Shown: piece by piece, positions 1-8,617 of the stretch
Numbering within the stretch: the first letter of the stretch is position 1
Layout: every line of letters starts with the position of its first letter
NCBI RefSeq assembly: GCF_014648815.1
Contig: NZ_BMRV01000019.1
Location: 56,216-120,215, forward strand
Direction of reading: 5' to 3'
DNA: 64,000 nucleotides
From: Streptomyces flaveolus
GTDB lineage: Bacteria; Actinomycetota; Actinomycetes; Streptomycetales; Streptomycetaceae
Notes under the pieces: model-generated
The model's database searches: none
What the model saw: only the letters and a program-made list of their open reading frames with translations
Told to the model about the DNA's origin: nothing
Made by a program: the position numbers and the translations under genes

Positions 1-42
1 GTCTATTCAGCGTCACCGATCACCCGGCTGAAGGGCTGCCCC

Positions 43-549
43 GTGAACCGAGCTCTGCCTGTCGTACGGCTGCGCGTCCCCACCGACGAGGACGCCGTCG
101 CCTGGCACCGGGTCTTCGACCACCCGGACGTCATGGAGTTCCACGGCGGGAGGTCCGCGGAACTGTCCGTCTACGAGGAGCTCACCGCCCGCCAGCGCCG
201 GCACGACGCCGAACACGGCTTCTGCCTGTGGACCATGGTGGACGAGTCCGGGCAGGTCATCGGCTTCACCGGCGCCCAGCCGTGGCCGGGCGACTGGGGC
301 CCCAAGGGCGAGATCGAGATCGGCTGGCGGCTCGGGCGGGAGCACTGGGGCAAGGGGTACGTCACGGCGGCGGCCCGGCAGACCCTGGAGCGGGTGCGCT
401 CGGCGGGCGTGGCGGAGGTGGTGGCGATGGTCAACGCCCGCAACGCGCGGTCCATCGCGGTCACGGAGCGGCTGGGCATGCGGCTCGCCGAGGTCTTCAC
501 GACCCCGGCGACGGAGCAGCAGGGGCACTGCTACCGGCTCAATCTCTGA
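43..549 (+). CDS. GNAT-family N-acetyltransferase (RimJ/RimL-like)
   Basis: 168 aa protein that probably transfers an acetyl group from acetyl-CoA to an amine; the substrate cannot be read from sequence. The N-terminus (LRVPTDEDAVAWHRVFDHPDV) resembles RimJ/RimL-type acetyltransferases. A central GWRLGREHWGKGYVTAAARQ stretch matches the acetyl-CoA binding motif (R/Q-x-x-G-x-G/A form, here around HWGKGYVT), and the ending ARNARSIAVTERLGM is the usual motif that closes the fold. Length fits a single GNAT domain. It starts with GTG at 43; no strong ribosome site is obvious. The gene stands alone upstream of a small PASTA protein on the same strand. Confidence 0.85.
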   Translation: MNRALPVVRLRVPTDEDAVAWHRVFDHPDVMEFHGGRSAELSVYEELTARQRRHDAEHGFCLWTMVDESGQVIGFTGAQPWPGDWGPKGEIEIGWRLGREHWGKGYVTAAARQTLERVRSAGVAEVVAMVNARNARSIAVTERLGMRLAEVFTTPATEQQGHCYRLNL

Positions 550-596
550 CACCGCGGGACGGAGTGTCGCAGTCGGCGACGTGACGCTTCCGGGCG

Positions 597-986
597 GTGC
601 GCGGCGGAGTTACTGTGCCCGTACCGCTGGGGGTGACGCCCGTGCGCCTGACATCGAAGACACCCGACGTGTGCGTGCCGCACCTGGTCGGCCTGATGGC
701 CGTGGACGCGGACGAGGTGGCGCGGGGACAGGGCCTGTCCCTCACCTCGCCGGACCGGCCCGACCTCCGCCTCGCCGTCGTCGACCACGTCGTGCGCCAG
801 TACCCGCCGCCGGGCGCCCGGGTGCCGCGGGAGTCGAGGGTGTACGTGTGGTTCGACTTCGGGGAGGGCGAGGACGGCGGGGGCATCCGCGAGCCGCGCG
901 TGCCCGGCCCGCCCCGCGGCGGGCTCCGGCGAGAGTCGGCCGAACCGGGCGGGACACCCCGCTTCGTGCTGCTCGGCCGCCCCTGA
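597..986 (+). CDS. Small PASTA-domain protein
   Basis: About 129 aa with one PASTA-like repeat: a VPHLVGLMAVDADEVARGQGL segment, then VVDHVVRQYPPPGARVPRESRVYVWF. PASTA domains normally bind peptidoglycan fragments or beta-lactams on the outside of Ser/Thr kinases and penicillin-binding proteins. Here there is no signal peptide, membrane segment or kinase, so the protein is an orphan domain of unknown job and may be cytoplasmic. Start is uncertain: GTG codons at 597, 615 and 642 are all in frame, and the PASTA match begins only after 642. The C-terminal third is Pro/Gly/Arg rich and probably disordered. Confidence 0.6.
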   Translation: MRGGVTVPVPLGVTPVRLTSKTPDVCVPHLVGLMAVDADEVARGQGLSLTSPDRPDLRLAVVDHVVRQYPPPGARVPRESRVYVWFDFGEGEDGGGIREPRVPGPPRGGLRRESAEPGGTPRFVLLGRP

Positions 987-998
987 GGCGCGTGCCGC

Positions 999-1694
999 TC
1001 AGCTCTCCTTGAAGCCCCGGTGCAGCGCCACGACGCCGCCCGTCAGGTTCCGGTGCGCCACCTTCGACCAGCCGGCCTTCCGCAGCCGCTCCGCCAGGGC
1101 CGCCTGGTCGGGCCAGGCGCGGATGGACTCGGCGAGGTAGACGTAGGCGTCCGGGTTGGACGACACCGCGCGGGCCACCGGCGGCAGGGCGCGCATCAGG
1201 TACTCGGTGTACACGGTGCGGAACGGCGCCCAGGTCGGGTGCGAGAACTCGCAGATCACGACCCGGCCGCCGGGGCGTGTCACCCGGTACATCTCGCGCA
1301 GCGCCGCGTCCGTGTCCTGCACGTTGCGCAGCCCGAAGGAGATGGTGACCGCGTCGAACACGTCGTCCCGGAACGGCAGCCGCGTGGCGTCGCCCGCGGT
1401 GAACGGCATCCAGGGGTGCCGCTGCTTGCCCACCTGGAGCATGCCCAGGGAGAAGTCGCAGGGGACCACGTAGGCACCGGCGCGGGCGAAGGGCTGGGAC
1501 GAGGTCGCCGTGCCGGCGGCGAGGTCGAGGACCTTCTGCGCGGGCCGGGCGTCGACGGCTCTGGCGACCTCCTTGCGCCACGCCCGGTCCTGGCCGAGCG
1601 AGAGCACGGTGTTCGTCAGGTCGTACCGTTCCGCGACGTGGTCGAACATCGAGGCGACTTCGTGCGGCTGCTTGTTCAGGGAGGCGCGGGTCAC
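999..1694 (-). CDS. menG: Demethylmenaquinone methyltransferase (MenG/UbiE)
   Basis: 231 aa class I SAM-dependent methyltransferase that adds the ring methyl group in the last step of menaquinone synthesis. Visible hallmarks: the family opening ASLNKQPHEVASMFDHVAERYDLTN, SAM motif I as VLDLAAGTATSS, and the UbiE signature region FDAVTISFGLRNVQDTDAALREMYRVTRPGG. Length matches UbiE/MenG proteins. The start is taken as GTG at 1694. The window also carries mqnA, mqnC, mqnE, mqnL, mqnP and mqnM, so the demethylmenaquinone substrate would come from the futalosine route rather than the classical Men route. It is the last gene on the minus strand here, 23 bp after the acyltransferase stop. Confidence 0.93.
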   Translation of the reverse strand: MTRASLNKQPHEVASMFDHVAERYDLTNTVLSLGQDRAWRKEVARAVDARPAQKVLDLAAGTATSSQPFARAGAYVVPCDFSLGMLQVGKQRHPWMPFTAGDATRLPFRDDVFDAVTISFGLRNVQDTDAALREMYRVTRPGGRVVICEFSHPTWAPFRTVYTEYLMRALPPVARAVSSNPDAYVYLAESIRAWPDQAALAERLRKAGWSKVAHRNLTGGVVALHRGFKES

Positions 1695-1717
1695 GGGCCC
1701 ATTGTTGCAGGGCCGGG

Positions 1718-2851
1718 TCACGGCACGAGCCTCGGCCTCTTCCGCGCGGCGACATCCTCCACCCAGCCGAACAGGACGACCGACACCGCGATCAGGACCC
1801 AGCCGACGCCCAGCAGGAACCACTGGCTGTCCAGCGGCAGATGTGCCTCGAACGCCGGTACGCCCCACAAGCGGTCGATCAGCGGCACCGCGAGGACGAG
1901 CGCGAGTTCGTGCCAGAGGTAGATCGTCACCGCACGGGCGTTGAAGACGGTCACCAGCCGGTCCAGGCGCCGGAAGCGGGCCAGTCCGGCGAAGTCGGTG
2001 CCGAACCGTGCCTTCGTGTACATCAGCAGTGTCACGAACCCCGCCGACCAGAGGGCCTGCGCCAGCGGGATGTCGTCGAGGTCGTAGGTGCCGTACTCGC
2101 CCTGGTGCGCGAACGCGTACCACCCGCCGTACGCCAGCGCGGCGAGCGCGGGCAGGGCGACGGCGGCCGGCTTCAGCCGCCCCAGCACGCCCTCGTGGTG
2201 CGCGAAGCCGAGCAGCCAGCAGAAGAGGAACGTGGCGAGGTCGGTGAGGGCGCTGCCGAAGCGGCCGTCCGGCGGCTGCCAGACGTACCGGAGCACGACG
2301 GCGGGGACGAGCGACAGCACCAGGACGGGCACGGGCGCCGCCCGGAACACCCGCAGCAGCAGCGGCGAGAGGAGGACGAACCACAGGTAGGTCCGCAGAT
2401 ACCAGAGGATCTCCCAGGCCTGCTCGCCCCAGGCGTTGCCCGGCGGGTCGCCGAGCGGCACGATCCAGTAGACGGCCTGCCACCCCGGCATCCAGCCGTG
2501 CACCAGCATCGCGCCGGTCACGAACAGGCCCCAGCACCAGAACGGCGGCAGCAGGCGCCGCAGCCGGCCGCGGATCACCGCCGGGGCCGGGCGCCGCAGC
2601 GACCGGGCCATCAGGGTGCCGGCCAGGCCGAACATGATGCCCATCGAGGGGAAGACCAGCCCGGCCCAGGGCCAGCCGAAGGCGTGGTACGCGACGACCC
2701 GGACCAGGGCGACGGCGCGCAGGGTGTCGAAGTAGCGGTCCCGGCCCGCCGCCGGGCCGCCCCCGGGGGCACGGCGCACGGCGTCCCCGGCCCCCGTCTC
2801 CCCGGTCACCGCCGGAGCGCGCCGCGCCGTCCCCTTGCTGTGCGCCCCCAT
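1718..2851 (-). CDS. Acyltransferase 3 family integral membrane protein
   Basis: 377 aa polytopic membrane protein of the acyltransferase-3 family, which O-acylates extracytoplasmic polysaccharides. The N-terminal DRYFDTLRAVALVRVVAYHAFGW matches the family's conserved Arg and His (R..AL.R...YHAF). About ten hydrophobic segments follow, with AVTIYLWHEL near the C-terminus typical of the family. The ATG at 2851 overlaps the TGA of the upstream deacetylase/glycosyltransferase gene, so the two are translationally coupled. Known analogue: IcaC of the staphylococcal poly-N-acetylglucosamine locus is an acyltransferase-3 protein. Inference: it decorates the polymer made by the upstream gene. The acyl group and polymer are unknown. 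Confidence 0.85.
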   Translation of the reverse strand: MGAHSKGTARRAPAVTGETGAGDAVRRAPGGGPAAGRDRYFDTLRAVALVRVVAYHAFGWPWAGLVFPSMGIMFGLAGTLMARSLRRPAPAVIRGRLRRLLPPFWCWGLFVTGAMLVHGWMPGWQAVYWIVPLGDPPGNAWGEQAWEILWYLRTYLWFVLLSPLLLRVFRAAPVPVLVLSLVPAVVLRYVWQPPDGRFGSALTDLATFLFCWLLGFAHHEGVLGRLKPAAVALPALAALAYGGWYAFAHQGEYGTYDLDDIPLAQALWSAGFVTLLMYTKARFGTDFAGLARFRRLDRLVTVFNARAVTIYLWHELALVLAVPLIDRLWGVPAFEAHLPLDSQWFLLGVGWVLIAVSVVLFGWVEDVAARKRPRLVP

Positions 2852-5100
2852 CACCCGTTCCCCGCCGGCGTTCCCACCTCGCCCGTCCGCTTGAGTTTCT
2901 GCCAGCGCAGCCGGCCGCCGGTGAGGGCGGTGACGCAGGAGTGGATGAGGACCAGGTACATCATCTGCCGGTACGCCAGCTGCTGGAGCGGCATCATCAG
3001 CAGGTACCGGTACTTCTCCCGGTCGAGCCGGAAGGCGTAGGCCGCGCACAGGAGCTGCACGCCCAGCACCGCCAGCCACGCGAGGAGCGCCGCCCGGAAG
3101 TCGATGAAGATCATCGAGTAGAGGGTGAAGACGTCGATGAGCGGGGCGAAGACCGGCGTGACGACCTGGAAGAGCACGACCAGCGGCATGCCGACCCGCC
3201 CGAAGCGCCCCGAGGGCCCCCTGTCCGTCAGCGACCCGCGGTGCTTCCACAGGGCCTGCATGGTGCCGTAGGACCAGCGGTAGCGCTGCGACCAGAGCTG
3301 CTTCAGGGAGCCCGGCGCCTCGGTCCAGGCCCGCGCGTGCTCCTGGTAGACGACCCGCCACCCGGCGCGGTGCAGGGCGATGGTGATGTCGGTGTCCTCG
3401 GCGAGGGTGTCCTCGCTCATGCCGCCGGCCTCCAGCACCGCGTCCCGCCGGAAGGCACCGATCGCGCCGGGGATGGTCGGCATGCAGCGCAGCAGGTCGT
3501 ACATGCGCCGGTCGAGGTTGAAGCCCATCACGTACTCGATGTGCTGCCAGGCCCCGATGAGGGTGCGCCGGTTGCCGACCTTGGCGTTGCCCGCGACCGC
3601 GCCGACGCCGGGGTCGGCGAAGGGCTGCACGAGGTGCCGTACGGTGTCCGGCTCGAAGACGGTGTCGCCGTCCATCATCACGACGATGTCGTACCGGGCG
3701 TGGCGGACACCGTTGTTGAGGGCGGCGGGCTTGCCGGCGTTGGCCTGCCGGACGACCCGGACGTTGGGCAGGCCGAGGGACTCGGCGATCTCGGCCGTGC
3801 CGTCGGTCGACCCGTCGTCCACGACGACGATCTCGATCGGGTGGGTGCTGCGCGCCAGCGACCGGAGGGTGTTGGCTATGCACTCCTTCTCGTTGTACGC
3901 CGGGACGATCACGCTCACCGGCCCGGTGACGGGTGGTCCCCAGCTGAAGCGGCGTCGGTTGCGTTTCCGGTGGTGGCGGCGGGCGAGGATCAGCATCATC
4001 CCGAAGCGGCCCATCACGGCGACGCCGACGACCATGAGCCCGACCGACAGAGCCGGCACGGTCCACTCGGCGACCGCGACGGCCGCGACGAGCGCCTTGC
4101 CCTCGTACAGGGTCGTGCCGGTGGCCCGGTGGTGGGCGGCCTGGAGGCCGCCGCCCCCGGCGCCGGACGCCTGGGCGGCGGGCCCGCCGGAGGGCTGCTG
4201 CCCGGCCTGCTGATCGGCCATGGCGCCGCTGATGGTGGTGAAGGTGTATCCCTTCGCCTTCATCTTCGCGATGTACTTCGGCAGCGCCTCGATCGTCTGC
4301 GACCGCTCGCCGCCCGCGTCGTGGAAGAGGACGGAGGCGCCCTCGTCGTCCTCCGGCGTGGCCCAGTCGACGATCTCCGAGACGCCGGGCCGCTTCCAGT
4401 CGTCGCTGTCGGTGTCGATGAAGACGCTGGTGTAGCCGTCCTCGCCGAGCTTCTCGTAGACGGGCCAGCTGTAGTTGTCGATGGCATCGGTCTGCGAGGA
4501 GTACGGCGCGCGGAACAGCGTGGTGGTGATGCCGGCCGCGCCCGCGAGGGCGAGCTGGGTCTGCTCGATCTCGCGCGTGACGCGGGCCTCGCTCTGGTAG
4601 GACAGGTCGATGTGGGTGAAGGTGTGGACACCCACCTCGTTGCCCTGCTCGACCATGTCCTCCACGATGTCCGGATAGCGCGAGACCATGGAGCCGACCA
4701 GGAAGAACGTGCCGGGCACGTCGTACTTCTCCAGGATCTCCAGCACCTGCGGTGTCCAGGTCGGGTCCGGGCCGTCGTCGAAGGTCAGCGCGATCGTCTT
4801 GTCCGGGACGGAGACCGTGGTGGCCTGTCCGCCGCGGAAGGTGAGGATCGGCCCGCCGTCGAGGACGTCGTCCGGTACGTCGCTCGCGCTCGCCCCGGTG
4901 CGCACGCGCTGGTCGCCGCCGACCTCCGCGCGCAGATAGCCGTCGAGGAGCATCACGCAGGTCAGCGCGAGCAGGAGCAGCAGGGCGAGGAGCACCCGCG
5001 GTCGTTGCAGGGCGGCGGCCCGGCCGGCGGCCCGCTCGATCCTGGTGGGGGCCCGTCGGCGGCCCCGTGCGGGCGGGGTGGGGGGTGTGGTCGTGGTCAT
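2851..5100 (-). CDS. Bifunctional polysaccharide deacetylase / family 2 glycosyltransferase
   Basis: 749 aa fusion. A membrane anchor lies at residues 34-53. A NodB-type polysaccharide deacetylase domain covers about 95-295, with the TFDDG metal motif at 106-110 and the H-x3-H pair at 159/163. A Gly/Gln-rich linker and two hydrophobic segments (335-372) lead into a processive GT2 domain: DDGSTDGT from 428, DGD at 477-479, ED at 569 and the QRYRW motif at 605-609, then C-terminal membrane helices. The GT resembles PgaC/IcaA poly-N-acetylglucosamine synthases, and the fused order resembles streptomycete MatB. Inference: it makes and trims an N-acetylglucosamine-type polymer at the membrane. Start ATG 5100; a small membrane protein gene lies 19 bp upstream. 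Confidence 0.88.
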   Translation of the reverse strand: MTTTTPPTPPARGRRRAPTRIERAAGRAAALQRPRVLLALLLLLALTCVMLLDGYLRAEVGGDQRVRTGASASDVPDDVLDGGPILTFRGGQATTVSVPDKTIALTFDDGPDPTWTPQVLEILEKYDVPGTFFLVGSMVSRYPDIVEDMVEQGNEVGVHTFTHIDLSYQSEARVTREIEQTQLALAGAAGITTTLFRAPYSSQTDAIDNYSWPVYEKLGEDGYTSVFIDTDSDDWKRPGVSEIVDWATPEDDEGASVLFHDAGGERSQTIEALPKYIAKMKAKGYTFTTISGAMADQQAGQQPSGGPAAQASGAGGGGLQAAHHRATGTTLYEGKALVAAVAVAEWTVPALSVGLMVVGVAVMGRFGMMLILARRHHRKRNRRRFSWGPPVTGPVSVIVPAYNEKECIANTLRSLARSTHPIEIVVVDDGSTDGTAEIAESLGLPNVRVVRQANAGKPAALNNGVRHARYDIVVMMDGDTVFEPDTVRHLVQPFADPGVGAVAGNAKVGNRRTLIGAWQHIEYVMGFNLDRRMYDLLRCMPTIPGAIGAFRRDAVLEAGGMSEDTLAEDTDITIALHRAGWRVVYQEHARAWTEAPGSLKQLWSQRYRWSYGTMQALWKHRGSLTDRGPSGRFGRVGMPLVVLFQVVTPVFAPLIDVFTLYSMIFIDFRAALLAWLAVLGVQLLCAAYAFRLDREKYRYLLMMPLQQLAYRQMMYLVLIHSCVTALTGGRLRWQKLKRTGEVGTPAGNG

Positions 5101-5119
5101 GGCTGTGGCGGCGTCCCGG

Positions 5120-5527
5120 TCAGTCGGTGGCGGCAGAGGCGCCGGAGGTGGGGGTGGCGGTGGGCGCCTGGCCGCCGGGGGCACCGGTGCGGGCGCCGAC
5201 GGGCGGGGCCCCCGTGGGAGCGAGGCCGTCCTGCGGGCGCGCACCGCCGTCCGGGGCACGGCCGTCCTGGCCGCCCCCGAAGGGCAGCAGCGAGGACGGG
5301 TTGATCGAGGTGCCGATGCCCATGAAGGCCAGGCCCAGTACGGCCGCGTAGCCGACGCAGACGACTCCGACGAGGAGACCCAGCCGGCGCAGCAGCCGGG
5401 CCCGGCGTCCGGAGTTGTCGACGAACACGGGCCCTTCGGCGGACCCGTTGCCGCGTTTACGGCGGCGACCGCGCGCGGGCCCCTCGCCCAGGGCGGCGCG
5501 GCTTTCGAAGGCAGGCTCGGAATGCAT
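5120..5527 (-). CDS. Small membrane protein with Pro/Ala-rich tail, first gene of the polysaccharide operon
   Basis: 135 aa protein not matched to a family. A basic, Arg-rich N-terminal half (GPARGRRRKRGNGS) is followed by one hydrophobic helix around residues 46-68 (LGLLVGVVCVGYAAVLGLAF) and a Pro/Gly/Ala/Thr-rich tail that would lie outside. The start is placed at ATG 5527. It ends 19 bp before the deacetylase/glycosyltransferase gene on the same strand, so it is likely the first gene of that operon. By position it could be a small accessory subunit, as IcaD or PgaD are for their synthases, but no sequence similarity supports that. Confidence 0.6.
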   Translation of the reverse strand: MHSEPAFESRAALGEGPARGRRRKRGNGSAEGPVFVDNSGRRARLLRRLGLLVGVVCVGYAAVLGLAFMGIGTSINPSSLLPFGGGQDGRAPDGGARPQDGLAPTGAPPVGARTGAPGGQAPTATPTSGASAATD

Positions 5528-5710
5528 TCCCCGGACGTTAGGGAGCCTTGCCTGTCGCACCCTGGGGCTTCGTTGTGGGTTCACGATGAAACGCGACGCA
5601 ACCTGTCCGTCCCCTGGGAGAAGCCGGAAAACCTCGCACTTCTCTCAGGAAAGGCCCAGCCGCCCGTGAGACATTCACTCGTCCGACGACGAGAACGGGA
5701 GCGTGCGCAC

Positions 5711-6727
5711 ATGAGGGCTTACCGGAAGGCGGCGGCCGGGTGCGCCCTGTTGCTCGCCCTGGCCACCGCCGGCTGTTCCGGGCAGGACGGCACGACCGAC
5801 GCGGCCGGTGCCGCACCGTCCGGCTCCGCCGCACCGTCCGCCGCCGCGCCGGGCACCACCTACGCCCCCTACGTCAGTGCCACCACGGCCTCCGCCCACG
5901 ACGCGGCGGGCTCCCCGGCGACGTACAACCTGGCCTTCGTGATCGCTTCCGGCGACGACTGCGAGCCGCGCTGGAACGGCGTCCAGCAGGTCGGCGACGC
6001 CTCGGTCGCCTCCCGCGTCGCGAAGCTGACGGAGTCCGGCGCCGCCGTCCGCGTCTCCTTCGGCGGCGCCTCCGGCAGGGAACTGGCGGCCACGTGCGAC
6101 AGCGCCTCCGCGCTGGCGGCGGCCTACGGCGAGGCCCTGGACGCGGCGGGTGCCACGCGGGCCGACTTCGACGTCGAGGGCGACGAACTGACCGACGCCG
6201 ACTCGGTCGCCCTGCGCTCGGAGGCGATCGCGCTGCTCCAGGAGGAGCGGAGTGACCTGGAGGTCTCCTTCACCCTCCCGGTGATGCCCTCGGGCCTGGA
6301 CGCCGACTCCCTCGCGCTGCTGGCGTCCGCCAACGACCACGGCGTGAAGGTCTCCACGGTCAACCTCATGACCATGAACTACGGCGAGTCGTACGGCGGC
6401 GACATGGGCGAGTACGCCCTCACCTCGGCGAAGGCCGCCCACACGCAGCTGAGGAAGGTCTTCGGGACGTCGGACGCGGACGCGTGGCGGGGCATGGCGC
6501 TCACCTCGATGCTGGGCGTCAACGACGTCGCCGGGGAGACGTTCACCCTCGCGGACGCCGCCGAGGTCCGTTCCTTCGCCGAGGAGAACGGCATCGCCTG
6601 GGTGTCGATGTGGGCCACGTTCCGCGACCAGCAGTGCGCCGACGACGCCTCCGCGGACGACGCGCTGACCGACTGCAGCGGGGTGCAGCAGGAGACCGGC
6701 GCGTTCGCGAAGGCCTTCGCGGGCTAG
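5711..6727 (+). CDS. Secreted lipoprotein with GH18-like (chitinase-type) domain
   Basis: 338 aa. A lipoprotein signal peptide ends in the lipobox ATAGC with Cys22. After an Ala/Ser/Pro linker comes a TIM-barrel-like region: YNLAFVIAS, VRVSFGGASG, ADFDVEG at 151-157 (D-x-D-x-E, the GH18 catalytic pattern with Glu156 as probable acid), VSFTLPVMPSGL, VNLMTMNYGESY and GIAWVSMWATFRD. These are recognisable GH18 strands, resembling chitinase-like domains of actinobacteria. It likely sits on the outer face of the membrane and cleaves or binds a beta-1,4 GlcNAc-type polymer. It is divergent from the polysaccharide-synthesis operon 183 bp away, which suggests a shared substrate, but this is inference. 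Confidence 0.75.
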   Translation: MRAYRKAAAGCALLLALATAGCSGQDGTTDAAGAAPSGSAAPSAAAPGTTYAPYVSATTASAHDAAGSPATYNLAFVIASGDDCEPRWNGVQQVGDASVASRVAKLTESGAAVRVSFGGASGRELAATCDSASALAAAYGEALDAAGATRADFDVEGDELTDADSVALRSEAIALLQEERSDLEVSFTLPVMPSGLDADSLALLASANDHGVKVSTVNLMTMNYGESYGGDMGEYALTSAKAAHTQLRKVFGTSDADAWRGMALTSMLGVNDVAGETFTLADAAEVRSFAEENGIAWVSMWATFRDQQCADDASADDALTDCSGVQQETGAFAKAFAG

Positions 6728-6732
6728 CGCGA

Positions 6733-7332
6733 TCAGCGACGCCGGTACACGATCCGGCCCGCGACGACGGTCGCCACGCACGTGGACGCGCCGTCCCGCA
6801 CGAGCGCGGCCCGGTCGGGTACGTCGAACACCGCGAACCGTGCGGGTTTCCCGGGAGCGAGCCCGGGAAGCAGCACGAGCGGCACCGGTGAGAACGACGC
6901 GGGCCCGGGCAGGGTGGCCGGCCGCCCCGCCAGGGCGAGCCCCGCTCCCCGCACCGCGTCCAGCACCGCGCGACCCCGCAGCTCACCCGCGACGGCAACC
7001 GTTCCGTGCGCCAGCATGCGCTGTACTCCGCGGCGCGCGCTGGCGCCCCGCGCGGACGGGTCGGCGGCCAGAAGTGCGAGCCCGCGCTCCCCGAAGACCG
7101 GCTCGGTGCCGAGCCGGTCCGCTTCGCGCGGGTCGGGGTGGTAGGCCTGCTCCAGCAGTTCCGGACCGTAAGGGTTGAGCAGTCCGGGCGTCAGGAGTCC
7201 GGGCCACCGGCGCACCCGTGCCCGCGGGTGGTCGGCGGCCAGTGCCTCGTACGGGCCGACGGCGGCGAGATGCGCGCCGTCGACCACGACGGCCGTCTCG
7301 GGCGAGGCTTCGGCGACGTGAATCGTCAGCAC
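6733..7332 (-). CDS. Imidazolonepropionase-like protein, degenerate amidohydrolase fold
   Basis: 199 aa. The N-terminus (ETAVVVDGAHLAAVGPYEAL) and C-terminus (GKPARFAVFDVPDRAALV, then CVATVVAGRIVYRR) match the beta-sandwich halves that flank the barrel of amidohydrolases such as imidazolonepropionase. The barrel is mostly absent: usual length is about 400 aa. Where active enzymes have PGLVNAHTH with its metal-binding HxH, this protein reads PGLLNPYGPE, so the first metal ligands are missing. It is therefore probably not a hydrolase. It begins 7 bp after the mqnC stop on the same strand, so it is likely co-translated with mqnC; its role is unknown. Confidence 0.7.
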   Translation of the reverse strand: MLTIHVAEASPETAVVVDGAHLAAVGPYEALAADHPRARVRRWPGLLTPGLLNPYGPELLEQAYHPDPREADRLGTEPVFGERGLALLAADPSARGASARRGVQRMLAHGTVAVAGELRGRAVLDAVRGAGLALAGRPATLPGPASFSPVPLVLLPGLAPGKPARFAVFDVPDRAALVRDGASTCVATVVAGRIVYRRR

Positions 7333-7339
7333 GGCGGCG

Positions 7340-8539
7340 TCAGTTGGAAGCGAGCAGCTTCAGCTCGGGGTGGGCCGTGCCGCCCTCGATCGCCGTGGAC
7401 GAGATGTGGGAGACCACCCGCTCGTCGACGGGGTCGTTCGCCGGGTCGTCGTGCACGACGAGGTGCTCGTACGTCGTGGAACGCTGCGCCGGGACGCGGC
7501 CCGCCTTGCGGATCAGGTCGATGATCTCGAGCCGGTTGGAGCGGTGCTTGGCGCCGGCCGACGACACCACGTTCTCCTCCAGCATGATCGAGCCGAGGTC
7601 GTCGGCGCCGTAGTGCAGGGAGAGCTGGCCGACCTCCTTGCCGGTGGTCAGCCACGAACCCTGGATGTGGGCGACGTTGTCGAGGAAGACGCGGGCGATG
7701 GCGATCATCCGCAGGTACTCGAAGAGCGTGGCCTGCGTGCGGCCCTTCAGGTGGTTGTTCTCGGGCTGGTAGGTGTACGGGATGAAGGCGCGGAAGCCGC
7801 CGGTGCGGTCCTGCACGTCCCGGATCATGCGCAGGTGCTCGATGCGCTCGGCGTTGGTCTCGCCGGTGCCCATCAGCATGGTGGACGTCGACTCGACGCC
7901 CAGTCCGTGCGCGATCTCCATGATCTCCAGCCAGCGCTCGCCGGACTCCTTCAGCGGCGCGATCGCCTTGCGGGGACGCTCGGGCAGCAGCTCGGCGCCG
8001 GCCCCGGCGAAGGAGTCGAGCCCGGCCGCGTGGATCCGGGTGATGGCCTCCTCGACCGACACCCCGGAGATCCGCGCCATGTGCTCGACCTCGCTCGCCC
8101 CCAGGCTGTGGATGACGAGTTCGGGGAACTCCTTCTTGATGGCGGCGAAGTGCTTCTCGTAGTACTCGACGCCGTAGTCCGGGTGGTGGCCGCCCTGGAA
8201 CATGATCTGCGTGCCGCCCAGCTCCACGGTCTCCGCGCAGCGGCGCAGGATGTCGTCGAGGTCGCGGGTCCAGCCCTTGGCGGTGTCCTTGGGCGCGGCG
8301 TAGAAGGCGCAGAACTTGCACGCGGTGACGCACACGTTCGTGTAGTTGATGTTGCGCTCGATGATGTACGTCGCGATGTGCTCGGTGCCCGCGTACCGGC
8401 GCCTGCGGACGGCATCGGCGGCGGCGCCCAGCGCGTGCAGGGGCGCGTCGCGGTAAAGGGCGAGGGCCTCTTCGGGGGTGATCCGCCCACCGGCGGCGGC
8501 ACGGTCGAGGACGGTCTGAAGGTCGGCCTTCTCGGTCAC
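7340..8539 (-). CDS. mqnC: Cyclic dehypoxanthinyl futalosine synthase (MqnC), radical SAM
   Basis: 399 aa radical SAM enzyme of the futalosine menaquinone route. It cyclises dehypoxanthine futalosine to the spiro intermediate that MqnD later processes. The [4Fe-4S] motif CVTACKFC is seen at Cys70, Cys74 and Cys77, preceded by ERNINYTNVC as in all MqnC proteins. The GGHHPDYGVEYYEKHF and TYQPENNHLKG segments are also characteristic. Length matches the family. The neighbour downstream is the degenerate amidohydrolase-like gene 7 bp away; a prepilin-type peptidase lies upstream. In S. coelicolor the same function is SCO4550. Confidence 0.95.
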   Translation of the reverse strand: MTEKADLQTVLDRAAAGGRITPEEALALYRDAPLHALGAAADAVRRRRYAGTEHIATYIIERNINYTNVCVTACKFCAFYAAPKDTAKGWTRDLDDILRRCAETVELGGTQIMFQGGHHPDYGVEYYEKHFAAIKKEFPELVIHSLGASEVEHMARISGVSVEEAITRIHAAGLDSFAGAGAELLPERPRKAIAPLKESGERWLEIMEIAHGLGVESTSTMLMGTGETNAERIEHLRMIRDVQDRTGGFRAFIPYTYQPENNHLKGRTQATLFEYLRMIAIARVFLDNVAHIQGSWLTTGKEVGQLSLHYGADDLGSIMLEENVVSSAGAKHRSNRLEIIDLIRKAGRVPAQRSTTYEHLVVHDDPANDPVDERVVSHISSTAIEGGTAHPELKLLASN

Positions 8540-8617
8540 CGGCGTCCCTTTCGCAGTGTTCGTAAGGGTTGTGGACGGACTTGACCAGCGTACGCCAGCC
8601 CTTTTCCCCGGCCGCGC

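Noticed and set aside
2941..5304. Plus-strand open frame of 787 residues opposite the deacetylase/glycosyltransferase gene
   Set aside because: Composition is His/Val/Asp/Gly-biased without domains, whereas the minus strand has two complete enzyme domains.
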